A DNA stretch of 64,000 bases from assembly GCA_910584375.1 (NCBI GenBank), contig CAJUAH010000001.1, positions 200,560 through 264,559 on the forward strand, read 5' to 3'. This DNA is from an uncultured Acetatifactor sp. (GTDB taxonomy: Bacteria > Bacillota > Clostridia > Lachnospirales > Lachnospiraceae). Both the position numbers and the translations under genes were made by a program. This document shows positions 1 through 9,071 of the stretch, in pieces. Below the pieces are notes generated by a model that did not search any database, was not told where the DNA came from, and saw only the letters and a program-made list of their open reading frames with translations. Numbering within the stretch: the first letter of the stretch is position 1; the number at the start of each line of letters is the position of its first letter.

Positions 1-1
1 C

Positions 2-2974
2 ACAGGCGTTATCACGGTGGCGGCGAACCAGTGGAAGACGTTTTTGAGCAATATCACTTTCGGACTTTTTTTCAAGGAGACTCAGAAAGTGACGATTACG
101 GCTGCGGACGATATCTCCGGCGTGGACTCGGTATATTATGACCTGTCCGAAAAGGCGTTGACACAGGAGGAAGTCGGGAAGATCACCAACTGGACGAAAG
201 GGACGGAGTTTCAGATCAGCCCGGATAAGGTCTGCGTGATCTACGCGAAACTCACGGACAAGCAGGGGAATATCGCGTATATTTCCTCCGACGGTATGGT
301 GTTTGACGGGACTGCCCCGGCGGTCACGGGCATATCGGACGGTGCGACCTACTGCATATCGGCTCAGGCCAAGGTGACAGACGCCTATCTGAGCAGCGTG
401 ACGGTAAACGGTAAGAGAGTGACGCCGGATGCGCAGGGAGGAATTACGCTGGCGGCGGCAGACGGAGCGCAGAATATCGTGGCAACGGACAGCGCGGGAA
501 ATCGCACGGCGCTGACGGTCACAGTGCAGGCAGCGCACAGCTATGGGAACTGGAAGATCACGAAAGATCCTGCATATACAGCGGCGGGTACGGCGGAACG
601 CGTCTGCTCGGCGGATGACACCCACAGAGATACGGTGGCGCTGCCCGCACTGTCGGACACAGGCGTATGGACGCCGAAGATGAAGACAGAGCCCACGGAC
701 ACGGCGGCGGGGACACTGGAGTACACTTCTGTGTATGGAAAGGTAACTGTATCCGTTCCCTCGCTGTCGGATGGGAGCGTGTGGAAAAAAGGCAGTCGCA
801 CAGAGCCCACGGAGGACAGGCCGGGTTCGCAGACATATATTTCCACGGAGTACGGAACAGTGACGGTGGAGATCCCTGCGCTGTCCGACACCAATGTGTG
901 GACAGCCCGGATGAACCCTGCGCCGACGGAAGATACGCCGGGGGCTATGGAGTATACATCCGCGAAATACGGAACAGTGACGGCGGAGATCCCGAAACTT
1001 ATGGACACAGATGTGTGGACCGTGAAGAGAACGGCAGAGCCCGGCAAGGACGCGACAGGCTCTATGGAGTATACGTCAAAATACGGAACGGTGACAGTAT
1101 CGATCCCTGCGCTGTCCGATGCGACAGTATGGACGGAAAAGGTGACGGCGGAGCCGACGGAGGATAATCCAGGTTCCAGAGAATACAGTTCGGACAGATA
1201 TGGGACAGTGACAGAGTCGATCCCGGCATTGTCGGATGAGGATGCGTGGAAAAAAGGCAATCGCACGGAGCCTACGGAGGATACGCCCGGCTCACAGGTA
1301 TACATTTCTTCGGAGTACGGAACAGTGACGACGCCGATCCCTGCGCTGTCCGACACCAATGTATGGACAGCCCGGATGAACCCTGCGCCGACGGAGAATG
1401 CCGCAGGCATTATGGAATATATTTCAGAAAAATACGGAACGGTGTCGATCCCGATCCCCGCGCTGTCTGACAGGGACGTATGGGCGGCTCGGATGAACCC
1501 CGCGCCGACCAGGGATACGGCGGGGGCTATGGAGTATACCTCGAAATATGGGACGATAACCGTAGACATCCCTGCGCTGTCGGATGCGGATACATGGATC
1601 GGGAAAACGGTGACGGATCCCACAGAGGAGGAGCCGGGGACGCTGCGGTATACCTCAGAGAAATACGGTGAAGTGGAAGTGCCGATCCCGGCGCTGACAG
1701 ACACCGGCGTGTGGCAGCCGGGAACCAGGCTTGAACCCACGGAGTCGGAGGACGGCTCGCAGGAATATATCTCGGCGGAGTACGGCAAAGTGACGGAAAA
1801 GATTCCGGCTCTGGGACATGAACACAGGTGGAACGGCTGGGAATCTGACAGCGACAGGCATTGGCGCGTATGCGACTGCGGAGAGAAAAAAGATCTGGCG
1901 GCTCATATTTTCGGAGCATGGGTGACAGACCGCGAGCCCCTGGAAAACGAGCCTGGAAACAGGCACAGAGTATGCGAAGAATGCGGGTATGTAGAAGATC
2001 AGAGCATTGTATACGGCGGGGTAACCACGGAAGTCGTGTCGGGTGAAAATGTGCCGGATACCCGTTTTTCCATGGAAAAGGAGACGCTGGAAGATATTCT
2101 CCTGACGCAGGAGGACAGAGAGCAGATCGACAATGGAAAAGATATTAGTTTCTTTTTGACAGTCACAGATGTGGGCGGTACCGTCAGCGAGGCGGATAAG
2201 GCCGCGGTAGAGAGCGTTTCCGGCGGCTGGCAGCCGGGACAGTACCTGGACGTGAGCCTGTTCAAGCAGATCGACGCCGCATCCTATCGAATAACGGAGA
2301 CTACAGGGATGCTACGCATCACCGTCGCGATACCCGATAATCTGAAAAATGAGGGGCGGGAGTACGCTGTCGTTCGGGTACATGACGGGGAAACATTGCT
2401 GTTGGAGGATCTGAACGACGTAGCGGACACTGTCACCATAGAGACAGACCGTTTCTCCACATATTCCATTGTCTATAAGGACAGGAAAAATCCGTCAGAG
2501 GGCGGCGACAGCGAAGGAAAACCCTCGGGAGACGGCGACAGTGAAGGCAAACCATCGGGAGACGGCGACAGCGAAGGCAAACCATCGGAGGGCGGCCATG
2601 CAGGCAAGCCGTCGCAGGATGGGGACGGCGGTGAGGCGGCAGATGCCGGAACCGAAGGGAAGGAGGCAGGCACCCCGCAGACAGCAGCGAAAGACAACGA
2701 ACCGAAGACCGGAGATTCCGCACCGCTGGAACTGGCAGCTACGCTGGCCATGATCGGCGGCATGGGCTACCTGATGCTGTATTTTATGGAGCGCAGGGGA
2801 GGCATGAGCGAGGAGAAAAAGAAAGAACTGACTTCTGAAATCATCCGCTGGGCGCACCGGGGCGGACGGCTACGCCGGATGCTGGCGCTGGCGGCAATCT
2901 TTGTGCTGCTGGTATATTACCACAGCATTGGAAAGAAAGCGGCGGTGGACTGGGATGCCGTCTATGAAAAATAA
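2..2974 (+). CDS. Repeat-rich cell-wall-anchored surface protein (5' end missing)
   Basis: The reading frame is open from base 2 and continues upstream of the window, so the N-terminus and any signal peptide are missing. The visible part starts with Ig-like or Big-like text (DDISGVDSVYYDLS, then TAPAVTGISDGATY). About eleven tandem units of 38-39 residues follow, built around W..k..PTed..Gs.eYtS.YGtVtv.IPALSD. Next come two zinc-ribbon-like segments (CDCG, CEECG), a conserved C-terminal domain and a charged linker of GDSEGKPS repeats. The end carries EPKTGD, a hydrophobic stretch and ERR, which is a sortase-type sorting signal. Unusually, it is followed by about 60 more residues with a second hydrophobic helix. 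A class B sortase gene lies directly downstream, so this is probably its substrate. It is likely an adhesin or wall-matrix protein; its ligand is unknown. Confidence 0.85.
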   Translation, partial: TGVITVAANQWKTFLSNITFGLFFKETQKVTITAADDISGVDSVYYDLSEKALTQEEVGKITNWTKGTEFQISPDKVCVIYAKLTDKQGNIAYISSDGMVFDGTAPAVTGISDGATYCISAQAKVTDAYLSSVTVNGKRVTPDAQGGITLAAADGAQNIVATDSAGNRTALTVTVQAAHSYGNWKITKDPAYTAAGTAERVCSADDTHRDTVALPALSDTGVWTPKMKTEPTDTAAGTLEYTSVYGKVTVSVPSLSDGSVWKKGSRTEPTEDRPGSQTYISTEYGTVTVEIPALSDTNVWTARMNPAPTEDTPGAMEYTSAKYGTVTAEIPKLMDTDVWTVKRTAEPGKDATGSMEYTSKYGTVTVSIPALSDATVWTEKVTAEPTEDNPGSREYSSDRYGTVTESIPALSDEDAWKKGNRTEPTEDTPGSQVYISSEYGTVTTPIPALSDTNVWTARMNPAPTENAAGIMEYISEKYGTVSIPIPALSDRDVWAARMNPAPTRDTAGAMEYTSKYGTITVDIPALSDADTWIGKTVTDPTEEEPGTLRYTSEKYGEVEVPIPALTDTGVWQPGTRLEPTESEDGSQEYISAEYGKVTEKIPALGHEHRWNGWESDSDRHWRVCDCGEKKDLAAHIFGAWVTDREPLENEPGNRHRVCEECGYVEDQSIVYGGVTTEVVSGENVPDTRFSMEKETLEDILLTQEDREQIDNGKDISFFLTVTDVGGTVSEADKAAVESVSGGWQPGQYLDVSLFKQIDAASYRITETTGMLRITVAIPDNLKNEGREYAVVRVHDGETLLLEDLNDVADTVTIETDRFSTYSIVYKDRKNPSEGGDSEGKPSGDGDSEGKPSGDGDSEGKPSEGGHAGKPSQDGDGGEAADAGTEGKEAGTPQTAAKDNEPKTGDSAPLELAATLAMIGGMGYLMLYFMERRGGMSEEKKKELTSEIIRWAHRGGRLRRMLALAAIFVLLVYYHSIGKKAAVDWDAVYEK
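540..1820 (+). repeat. Tandem repeats of about 117 bp encoding 38-39-residue units
   Basis: About eleven in-frame units sit inside the surface-protein gene. Each begins at a conserved Trp codon and ends with the codons for IPALSD plus two variable residues. Units 3 and 7 (WKKG) and units 4 and 8 (WTARMNPAP) are closest to each other, which suggests that a multi-unit block was duplicated. The repeats keep several long open frames on both strands, and these are not genes. Confidence 0.85.
2490..2610 (+). repeat. Short repeats encoding the GDSEGKPS wall-spanning linker
   Basis: Imperfect 30-bp units encode repeated Gly-Asp-Ser-Glu-Gly-Lys-Pro-Ser text just before the sorting signal. Such charged or proline-containing linkers typically span the peptidoglycan in anchored proteins. 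Confidence 0.7.
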
Positions 2975-2987
2975 TGAAAGCAACAGG

Positions 2988-3019
2988 GGAACGGCGGCGT
3001 CAGGCTGCCGTTCCTTTTT
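2988..3019 (+). terminator. Rho-independent terminator after the surface-protein gene
   Basis: An 11-nt GC-rich arm (GGAACGGCGGC) pairs with GCTGCCGTTCC across a 5-nt loop and is followed by five T residues. It lies 14 bases after the stop codon. The sortase gene therefore probably has its own promoter. Confidence 0.8.
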
Positions 3020-3149
3020 GCGGCTGAAAAAAGGCGCATTGAATATTAGAAACCGTGTGCTAACACAGGCATCCTTGACAATTCTCGCAAAATAGTATTT
3101 ACTATAAGCAAATATAGGAGCCGTAAATATTGTGCGAGGAAAATATGAA

Positions 3150-4028
3150 ATGAAGAAAAAGAACAAATTACTGTACGATGTAATTCTGCTGGCAGGCGTG
3201 GCGCTGGTGGCGTTTGCCGGAATAAAGTTGTACGGGCACTATGCGGAGAGGGCTGCCTCCGACAGCCTGTATGAGGAACTGAATGAACAGTATGTCTCAA
3301 AACTGGTGCAACCCCCTCCGCCCGTGGAGGAGTCGGCGGACATGTCTGTGGAGGGATCCGCTGACGAGGGCGGTTCCGTGGAACAGACCGCGGGAGAACA
3401 GGAGCCGGAGATCATAGAGACTCCCTGGCATGATATGATCAGGGTGGATTTTGAAGATCTGAAAGAACTGAACCCGGATGTGGTGGGCTGGATTTTCTTT
3501 GAGAATGAAGATATCAGTTACCCCGTCCTGTATTCGGGAGACAACGTTCGGTATCTGCGCAGGACGCTGGACGGCAAGAACGCCAGCGCGGGCAGCATTT
3601 TCCTGGACGGGGACAATACGCCGGATTTTGAGGACAGCAGGTGTGTAATCTACGGGCACAATATGAAGAACCTGAGTATGTTCGGCAAAATAAAATATTA
3701 CAGGGAGAAGGAGTATTACGAGGAACACCAGTATTTTCAGATCCTGGCGGAGGGCGTCGTATACCGTTATCAGATCTTTTCCTGCTTTGACGTGCCGGAG
3801 ACGGAGACAGAGATATGCCGGGTAGATTTTGGCCCTGATGAAGATTTTTCCAAGTTTATTGATACCCTGCGCAAAAGAAGTTTAATGGATACTGAAATAG
3901 AGGTGGAGAGCGATGACAAGGTGGTCACGCTGCTCACCTGCTATGTCACAGGGAGAAGAACGCTGGTAAATGCGGTACGGGTGGACAGCTATGAGATTGA
4001 GACAGAAATGCGTGGAGGGGCTGAATAG
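3150..4028 (+). CDS. Class B sortase
   Basis: This is a membrane-anchored cysteine transpeptidase that would attach sorting-signal proteins to peptidoglycan. There is one N-terminal membrane helix (about residues 9-28), a Pro/Glu-rich stalk and then the catalytic domain. The triad is visible: His170 in VIYGHN, Cys264 in TLLTCY, and an Arg in the following GRRTLVNAVR segment (probably Arg277). The spacing and the DISYPVLYSGDN segment fit class B better than class A. The ATG at 3150 is chosen because the AGGA site sits about 9 bases upstream; a GTG at 3132 is in frame but overlaps that site. It lies between two secreted surface proteins. A TTGACA at 3075 may belong to its promoter, but no well-spaced -10 element is clear. 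Confidence 0.9.
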   Translation: MKKKNKLLYDVILLAGVALVAFAGIKLYGHYAERAASDSLYEELNEQYVSKLVQPPPPVEESADMSVEGSADEGGSVEQTAGEQEPEIIETPWHDMIRVDFEDLKELNPDVVGWIFFENEDISYPVLYSGDNVRYLRRTLDGKNASAGSIFLDGDNTPDFEDSRCVIYGHNMKNLSMFGKIKYYREKEYYEEHQYFQILAEGVVYRYQIFSCFDVPETETEICRVDFGPDEDFSKFIDTLRKRSLMDTEIEVESDDKVVTLLTCYVTGRRTLVNAVRVDSYEIETEMRGGAE

Positions 4029-4094
4029 CGGGAAATTTTGATTTAGTATGTTAAAGCGGAGACTAAAATGCTTTAAAAAGGGATGAATAACATA

Positions 4095-4124
4095 TTTACA
4101 CCAGTTATCGGCATGTGATATAAT
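4095..4124 (+). promoter_or_regulatory. Sigma-A-type promoter for the secreted modular protein
   Basis: TTTACA at 4095-4100 and TATAAT at 4119-4124 are separated by 18 bases, and a TG lies just upstream of the -10 (TGTGATATAAT). It precedes the start codon at 4177. Confidence 0.7.
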
Positions 4125-4176
4125 GTCCTTACCAAAGAATTCCTGCGCGGGAAAATATTCTATTAAGGAGGTAAAG

Positions 4177-7116
4177 ATGAAAAGAGCTAAGAGATTTCTG
4201 GTGTTTTGCTTAAGCTGTGCATTGGCGTTGTCTACGGCGACATTGACGCCGATCACGGTGCGGGCGGAAGGAACGTTGCCTGATGTGGACGTCAGTACAT
4301 TTCGGTCAGCCGAGTCTTCCCGTATTGAAGTAACGGAGAGTTCGCAGACGTATTCATTCAGATCAACGACCACAAATGCTGTGGGCAATTTCTGCACTCC
4401 TTGCTATGTTGTTTATTCGGGTAATGGTGATGAGTTATTTGTGGGTCGTTCTGACGTGTGGGGTTGGGCTCTCGGTGATTTTGACAACAAAGATATAAAC
4501 CACTTGCCAGAAGGATACGTTTTCCAAACTTTTAATGTTCCTGCCCTTGATGCATGGGGAACATGGTTGAATGAGAATGCCAATGGAGTAGATTGCAAGA
4601 TTACCATGCGCAAAGTAGGAGATTATGCGATTGTATCTCTTTATAATAACGGAGTTACTTCTATTGCTACCATCCCGGCATCAGATACGGTACAGATTGC
4701 TTTGTCAGGAGAAAATTGTAGATTAACAGATATTAACTCATCTGCAGATCATCTTGATTTAGAGCCGGCGATTAGCCAACTTCCGGGGGATGGAGGAGAC
4801 GATAATGATAATGACGTCCCCGCGGGAACATTTGAGCTTGTTGATAACAGCTCTGGTTTTCGTAAAAGTGAGTCTCCCCACATGGAAATAGCGGAGGAGA
4901 TAAAGACATATACGTTCACAGCGACTTCTAATGCTAACGCATCATCCAATTGGCATACGCCCTGTTTCGTTGTATATGCGGAAGATGGTGCAGAGCTTTT
5001 TGTGGGACGTTCTGACGTGTGGGGTTGGGTTCCCGGTGGTGGTAATGGCGACAAAGATATAAATAATCTGCCAGAAGGATATGCATTCCAACCCTTTAAT
5101 GTTCCTGTTGATAATGAAGCATGGGGAGCATGGTTGGGGGAGAATGTGAATGGTACAGAATGCCAGATAACGACGCAGAAGGTAGGAAATTATGCTATTG
5201 TTGCGCTTTCCAACAATGGTGTGAAGTCCATTACTACGATTCCAGTGTCCGGTACGCCCAGCGTTGCCATATCCGGAGAGAATTGCAAGGTGACAAATAT
5301 TGCGCCGTCGGAGGCTCATATTGATCTGAGCGCGGCCATTGAGAAACTTCCGGAAGATCCCGGAACGGATGAGCCGGGAACAGATGAACCCGGAACGGAC
5401 GAGCCCGGCACAGATGAACCCGGAACGGACGAGCCCGGCACAGACACTCCCGGAGGCGTTTTTCTGGATTGTGACACTTTCTGGGGGGCGCACACGACAG
5501 GTTTTGAGATTACCGATGAACCTCATACATATAAGTTCCATACCAAGACCGACGAGGGAAAGACCAACAACTGGGAGACGCCGCTGTTTGTTATTTTCCA
5601 CAGTGACAACGCTCTGGTTGATGGCGACGGATACAGGGAGTATGGGGTAATACGTTCCGATAACTGGTATTGGGACGGAGTAGGTACGGTTGCGCCGATC
5701 CGTAAGGCTTCGGAGCAGTCTATTCCGGGTGACGACGCGGCATGGGCAGCCTGGCAGGCGGCCAACAGAAACGGCGTTGACAGTACCGTTACAACGCAGA
5801 TGTATAACGGTTTTGCGCTGATCGGTGTGTCCAATAACGGATTGACCACCACATATGCGGTTCCTGTGGATCCGGCGGTTAAGAATTATGTGTCGCTGAC
5901 AGGAGAGTGGTGTGTGCTCAGTGACTTGCAGACTGTTGACCAGCATATAGACCTGGCTGCGGCAAAGGCAAGCGCGGATAACAAGACCCCCCCCAGTAAC
6001 AATTCCAACAACTCCAGCGCTCCGGCGGCTCCGGCCTCCGAAGTCCGCGCGGTAGCGGGCGGCGAGATCCTGAGCGGCAGCGCCTGGTGGTCAGGTATGG
6101 CTATCGGCTCCAACCAGCTTATGAGCGGCGACGGAACCTGGACATGGGTGGTGCAGGCATCCTCACTGATCGACGGATACGGCGCGTTCAGCGTGGAGAT
6201 CTATGATCCTGTCACCAACGGTTATATCACTACCGGATCGGATAAGAACGCATGGACGGCAGAGGGATTTGACCCTGCCAAAGCGACAGTTATAGGCGTT
6301 GCGCCGCAGTTGGCCAGCGAATTGGTAGAAGGACATGCGTATGTCGTGACGGTTACCCGCTCCGGCAACAGTTTTGCAGTTCAGTATGTAGATTTTGCAG
6401 AAAACAGAGAGATTTGTACGCTGGTGATCACACCCGGCGAAATCGTCAGCAATGACGCGCAGATCCATGTGATGGCGCAGGTAGGTACTTATCTGACTGC
6501 ATTCTGCGAGGGCACTCTGGTTGACGCCCCTGCCGCCAAGAAAGCGGCGACAAGCGGCGAGGTCCTGAAGGGCACCGAGTGGTGGAATGGTATGATGAGA
6601 GGTACGGACCATCTCATGAGCGGTGACGGAACCTGGACCTGGACGGTACGGGCCTCCTCCTTGGCGGATGGATACGGCGCATTCAGCGTGGAGATCTTTG
6701 ATCCTGCCACCAACGGTTACATCACCACCGGATCGGACAAGAACGCATGGACGGCGGAGGGCTTTGATCCCGCCAAGGCAGTGGTTTCCGGTGTTCCCTC
6801 CCAGCTGGACAGCAAGCTGGTGGAAGGGCATACCTATGCGGTAACTGTAACCCGTTCCGGCAATACTTTCACACTCCGCTACGCAGATCACACCACGGGC
6901 AAGGAGATGTGTACGCTGGCGATCACACCCGGCGAGATAGCGGGCAAGGATGTGCAGATCCATGTGATGGCGCAGGTTGGTACTTTTGCGACCTCTTTCA
7001 ATGCGGGCACTTTGATTGCCGCACTGGGCGACACCACGCCGGTATGGCTCTATGCGATAGCGTTGATTGGTATTGCGGCCATTGCATTTGGCCTTAAGAA
7101 GAGATTTACGAAGTAG
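4177..7116 (+). CDS. Secreted modular surface protein with two repeat families
   Basis: The ATG at 4177 follows AAGGAGGTAAAG and opens a signal peptide (KRAKRFLVFCLSCALALS...VRAEG). The mature protein has three N-terminal modules of about 165 residues. The first two are close to each other (GDELFVGRSDVWGW and DGAELFVGRSDVWGW); the third is divergent. A GTDEP-repeat linker follows, then two C-terminal modules of about 155 residues containing MSGDGTWTW, DGYGAFSVEI and NAWTAEGFDPAKA. These modules look like all-beta carbohydrate-binding folds, but I cannot name the family. The C-terminus is GDTTPVW, one hydrophobic helix and KKRFTK. This resembles a sortase tail with a degraded motif, so the protein may be membrane-held or a non-canonical sortase substrate. 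The length is 979 residues. Confidence 0.85.
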   Translation: MKRAKRFLVFCLSCALALSTATLTPITVRAEGTLPDVDVSTFRSAESSRIEVTESSQTYSFRSTTTNAVGNFCTPCYVVYSGNGDELFVGRSDVWGWALGDFDNKDINHLPEGYVFQTFNVPALDAWGTWLNENANGVDCKITMRKVGDYAIVSLYNNGVTSIATIPASDTVQIALSGENCRLTDINSSADHLDLEPAISQLPGDGGDDNDNDVPAGTFELVDNSSGFRKSESPHMEIAEEIKTYTFTATSNANASSNWHTPCFVVYAEDGAELFVGRSDVWGWVPGGGNGDKDINNLPEGYAFQPFNVPVDNEAWGAWLGENVNGTECQITTQKVGNYAIVALSNNGVKSITTIPVSGTPSVAISGENCKVTNIAPSEAHIDLSAAIEKLPEDPGTDEPGTDEPGTDEPGTDEPGTDEPGTDTPGGVFLDCDTFWGAHTTGFEITDEPHTYKFHTKTDEGKTNNWETPLFVIFHSDNALVDGDGYREYGVIRSDNWYWDGVGTVAPIRKASEQSIPGDDAAWAAWQAANRNGVDSTVTTQMYNGFALIGVSNNGLTTTYAVPVDPAVKNYVSLTGEWCVLSDLQTVDQHIDLAAAKASADNKTPPSNNSNNSSAPAAPASEVRAVAGGEILSGSAWWSGMAIGSNQLMSGDGTWTWVVQASSLIDGYGAFSVEIYDPVTNGYITTGSDKNAWTAEGFDPAKATVIGVAPQLASELVEGHAYVVTVTRSGNSFAVQYVDFAENREICTLVITPGEIVSNDAQIHVMAQVGTYLTAFCEGTLVDAPAAKKAATSGEVLKGTEWWNGMMRGTDHLMSGDGTWTWTVRASSLADGYGAFSVEIFDPATNGYITTGSDKNAWTAEGFDPAKAVVSGVPSQLDSKLVEGHTYAVTVTRSGNTFTLRYADHTTGKEMCTLAITPGEIAGKDVQIHVMAQVGTFATSFNAGTLIAALGDTTPVWLYAIALIGIAAIAFGLKKRFTK
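5350..5455 (+). repeat. 15-bp repeats encoding a (GTDEP)n linker
   Basis: Six or so near-identical 15-bp units encode Gly-Thr-Asp-Glu-Pro between the first two N-terminal modules and the third. Such a run is prone to copy-number change without loss of frame. Confidence 0.8.
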
Positions 7117-7127
7117 GCAGTGCTTTT

Positions 7128-7184
7128 TAAAACTGCCGCTGGGGCGGAGGACAGAACAGTCCGTCCGCCCGGCGGCAGTTTTTA
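7128..7184. terminator. Terminator after the secreted modular protein
   Basis: AAAACTGCCGC pairs with GCGGCAGTTTT, with inner GGGCGGA and TCCGTCCGCCC segments that can also pair, and a T-rich 3' end. A-runs and T-runs on both sides would let it work in both directions. Confidence 0.75.
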
Positions 7185-7186
7185 TA

Positions 7187-7215
7187 TTGCGGCAAATACC
7201 CGGGCATGGTACAAT
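7187..7215 (+). promoter_or_regulatory. Candidate promoter for the NifX-like gene
   Basis: TTGCGG (7187-7192) and TACAAT (7210-7215) are 17 bases apart, about 80 bases upstream of the ATG at 7298. Confidence 0.5.
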
Positions 7216-7297
7216 GATTGAGAAGTTTTGGGGTATGGAGTTGATCGGGGCCATATTCTCATAACTAAACGGTACATATCAGAAAGGAGCAGGTATA

Positions 7298-7711
7298 ATG
7301 AAAATCGCGGTGACATATGAAAACGGAGATGTATTCCAGCACTTTGGACATACACAGCAGTTCAAGGTCTATGAGGTCAGGGATGGGAAAGTGGCGGACA
7401 TGCGGATCGTAAGCGCGGAAGGGAGCGGCCACGGCGCCCTGGCGGGAATGCTCGCCGGTCTGGGGGTGGATACGCTGATCTGCGGCGGTATCGGCGGCGG
7501 GGCCCAGGCGGCGCTGGCGGAGATGGGAATCCGATTTTTCGGCGGTGTGTCAGGAAATGCGGACGAGGCAGTGAATGCTCTTTTAGCCGGAAATCTTGTA
7601 TTTGAAAGGGATATTCGCTGCGATCATCACGATCATCACGGGGAAAGCCATTCCTGCGGCGAGCACGGGCACGGATGCGCGGGCAATGGGGGCAGCTGCC
7701 ATCAGGTTTAA
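7298..7711 (+). CDS. NifX/NifB-type dinitrogenase iron-molybdenum cofactor family protein
   Basis: The small alpha/beta domain (MKIAVTYENGDVFQHFGHTQQFKVYEV, then GVDTLICGGIGGGAQAAL) matches the family of NifX, NafY and the NifB C-terminus. In bacteria lacking nitrogenase these proteins are thought to bind iron-sulfur or metal clusters. After about residue 108 there is a tail rich in His and Cys (CDHHDHHGESHSCGEHGHGC), a plausible metal-binding tail. The start follows AAAGGAGC. No nitrogenase genes are nearby, so a nitrogen-fixation role is unlikely. Confidence 0.85.
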   Translation: MKIAVTYENGDVFQHFGHTQQFKVYEVRDGKVADMRIVSAEGSGHGALAGMLAGLGVDTLICGGIGGGAQAALAEMGIRFFGGVSGNADEAVNALLAGNLVFERDIRCDHHDHHGESHSCGEHGHGCAGNGGSCHQV

Positions 7712-7816
7712 GGCTTACAGATCGCAACCCACTGGTGCAAAAAAGAACTTCTCGGTTGGTGGCGATACCGGATATCTGCATGTATACTGTATATAGGGCA
7801 GAGAGGAGGAATCGCT

Positions 7817-8434
7817 GTGAAGTTATCTGAAAAGATCGTTCAGCTGCGGAAAGCGCGGGGACTGACGCAGGAAGATCTGGCGGCGGCCTGCAATGTGAGC
7901 AGACAGTCCATCTCAAAATGGGAGGCGGATATCGCGTTGCCGGAGGTGGAGAAACTGCTGCTCCTGGGACAGATCTTTCATGTCTCCATGGATGTGCTGC
8001 TCAGGGACGAGATGCAGTTGGACGGCGTCAGGGAGGAGCATTGCTGCGGGCTTAACGCTGTTGGGGGCAGGAAGGCAGAATCGTATGAGGGCATACTGAT
8101 CAAAGAGAGCATTGAGGACGAGAATATTCTGGATCTGCTCAATATCCACAAAGTGGAACTGTGGAATACCGGAGGGAAACCGAAATACTGGACGGTACTG
8201 CATTTTTCCTGCGCGGAAAGGGATTTCCCGGAGCGGGTTTCCAGAGTGATGATCTCCGATCCCCGTAAGGGCGGAAATTGGTTCGTGGACTTCAGAGCCG
8301 GAAATGTAAAGTACGTCGTGTTCAGGGACAAGGTTCTAAAATACCGTATAGGAGATCAGGCAGAAAAAGAGTATGTATGCGACGAGTGCCGGAAATTGGG
8401 CATTTTGGACGGACAGATGAACTGGGAGGAATAG
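7817..8434 (+). CDS. XRE-family transcriptional regulator with a C-terminal sensing-type domain
   Basis: The GTG start follows GAGAGGAGG. Residues 1-60 form a Cro/CI-type helix-turn-helix (QLRKARGLTQEDLAAACNVSRQSISKWE). The remainder, about 140 residues, has no motif I recognise. It contains a Cys pair near its end (CDECRKLG) and may be a ligand-binding or dimerisation domain. The S51 peptidase gene starts 6 bases after the stop, so the two are probably co-transcribed. Confidence 0.85.
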   Translation: MKLSEKIVQLRKARGLTQEDLAAACNVSRQSISKWEADIALPEVEKLLLLGQIFHVSMDVLLRDEMQLDGVREEHCCGLNAVGGRKAESYEGILIKESIEDENILDLLNIHKVELWNTGGKPKYWTVLHFSCAERDFPERVSRVMISDPRKGGNWFVDFRAGNVKYVVFRDKVLKYRIGDQAEKEYVCDECRKLGILDGQMNWEE

Positions 8435-8439
8435 AAACC

Positions 8440-8997
8440 ATGAAAGTATTGCTTACCTCAGCGGGACTGGAGACAAAGGAAATACAGGATTATTTTGTGA
8501 GCCTAGTGGGAATGGACATGAGGGAGGTCAGAGTCCTGTTTATCCCGGTGGCGGCGGTGGACGCGGCGGCGATAGCCGTATTGCCCAAATGTATGAACGA
8601 TCTGTTAAAGTGCGGTATCCCGGAGAAAAATATCGCTGTATACGATATGCACCAGGGAATGGATATAGGGCAGCTTGGGCAGTATGACGTGGTCTATCTG
8701 TGCGGCGGCAGCACTGCCTATCTGCTTGAAAGAATCAACGATACAGGACTGCGCGGCCCACTGCTGGAATATATGCAGGGAGACGGTGTGGTGCTGGGCG
8801 TCAGTGCGGGAAACCTGATTTTTGCCAACAATCTCCCCGGCAATCTGGGACTGCTGGACACAAAATTGGAGGTCCACTGTCAGGAGGGAGAGCGAATCGG
8901 TAAGCTGGCGTATCCGCTGAAAGAGAATTTGTGCCTGACCAATACCTGCGCGCTGGCGGTACGCAGTCTTCCGTATGATCTGGAAATCGTAGGGTGA
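8440..8997 (+). CDS. Peptidase S51-like protein (PepE/cyanophycinase family)
   Basis: The start is the ATG at 8440, with GGGAGGA 10 bases upstream inside the end of the preceding gene. The 185-residue protein shows the S51 pattern: a Rossmann-like N-terminus, VYLCGGSTAYLLERI, and the nucleophile-elbow sequence GVSAGN with the catalytic Ser. A later His (LEVHCQEG) is placed like the family's catalytic His. Where relatives often have a second conserved His (SNHEA), this protein has TNTCAL, so activity may differ. The likely role is dipeptide or amino-acid-polymer hydrolysis in the cytoplasm. Confidence 0.75.
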   Translation: MKVLLTSAGLETKEIQDYFVSLVGMDMREVRVLFIPVAAVDAAAIAVLPKCMNDLLKCGIPEKNIAVYDMHQGMDIGQLGQYDVVYLCGGSTAYLLERINDTGLRGPLLEYMQGDGVVLGVSAGNLIFANNLPGNLGLLDTKLEVHCQEGERIGKLAYPLKENLCLTNTCALAVRSLPYDLEIVG

Positions 8998-9071
8998 CGC
9001 ATAGCTGCTCTATACACGCATAACCGTTTCATGCAGCGTTTTATGTCTGCCGAGGCGATAAGGGCGGCGCT

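Noticed and set aside
541..1788. Long minus-strand open frame of 415 codons opposite the surface-protein repeats
   Set aside because: It is a mirror of the tandem repeats; it has no ribosome binding site and its text is periodic with the plus-strand repeat.
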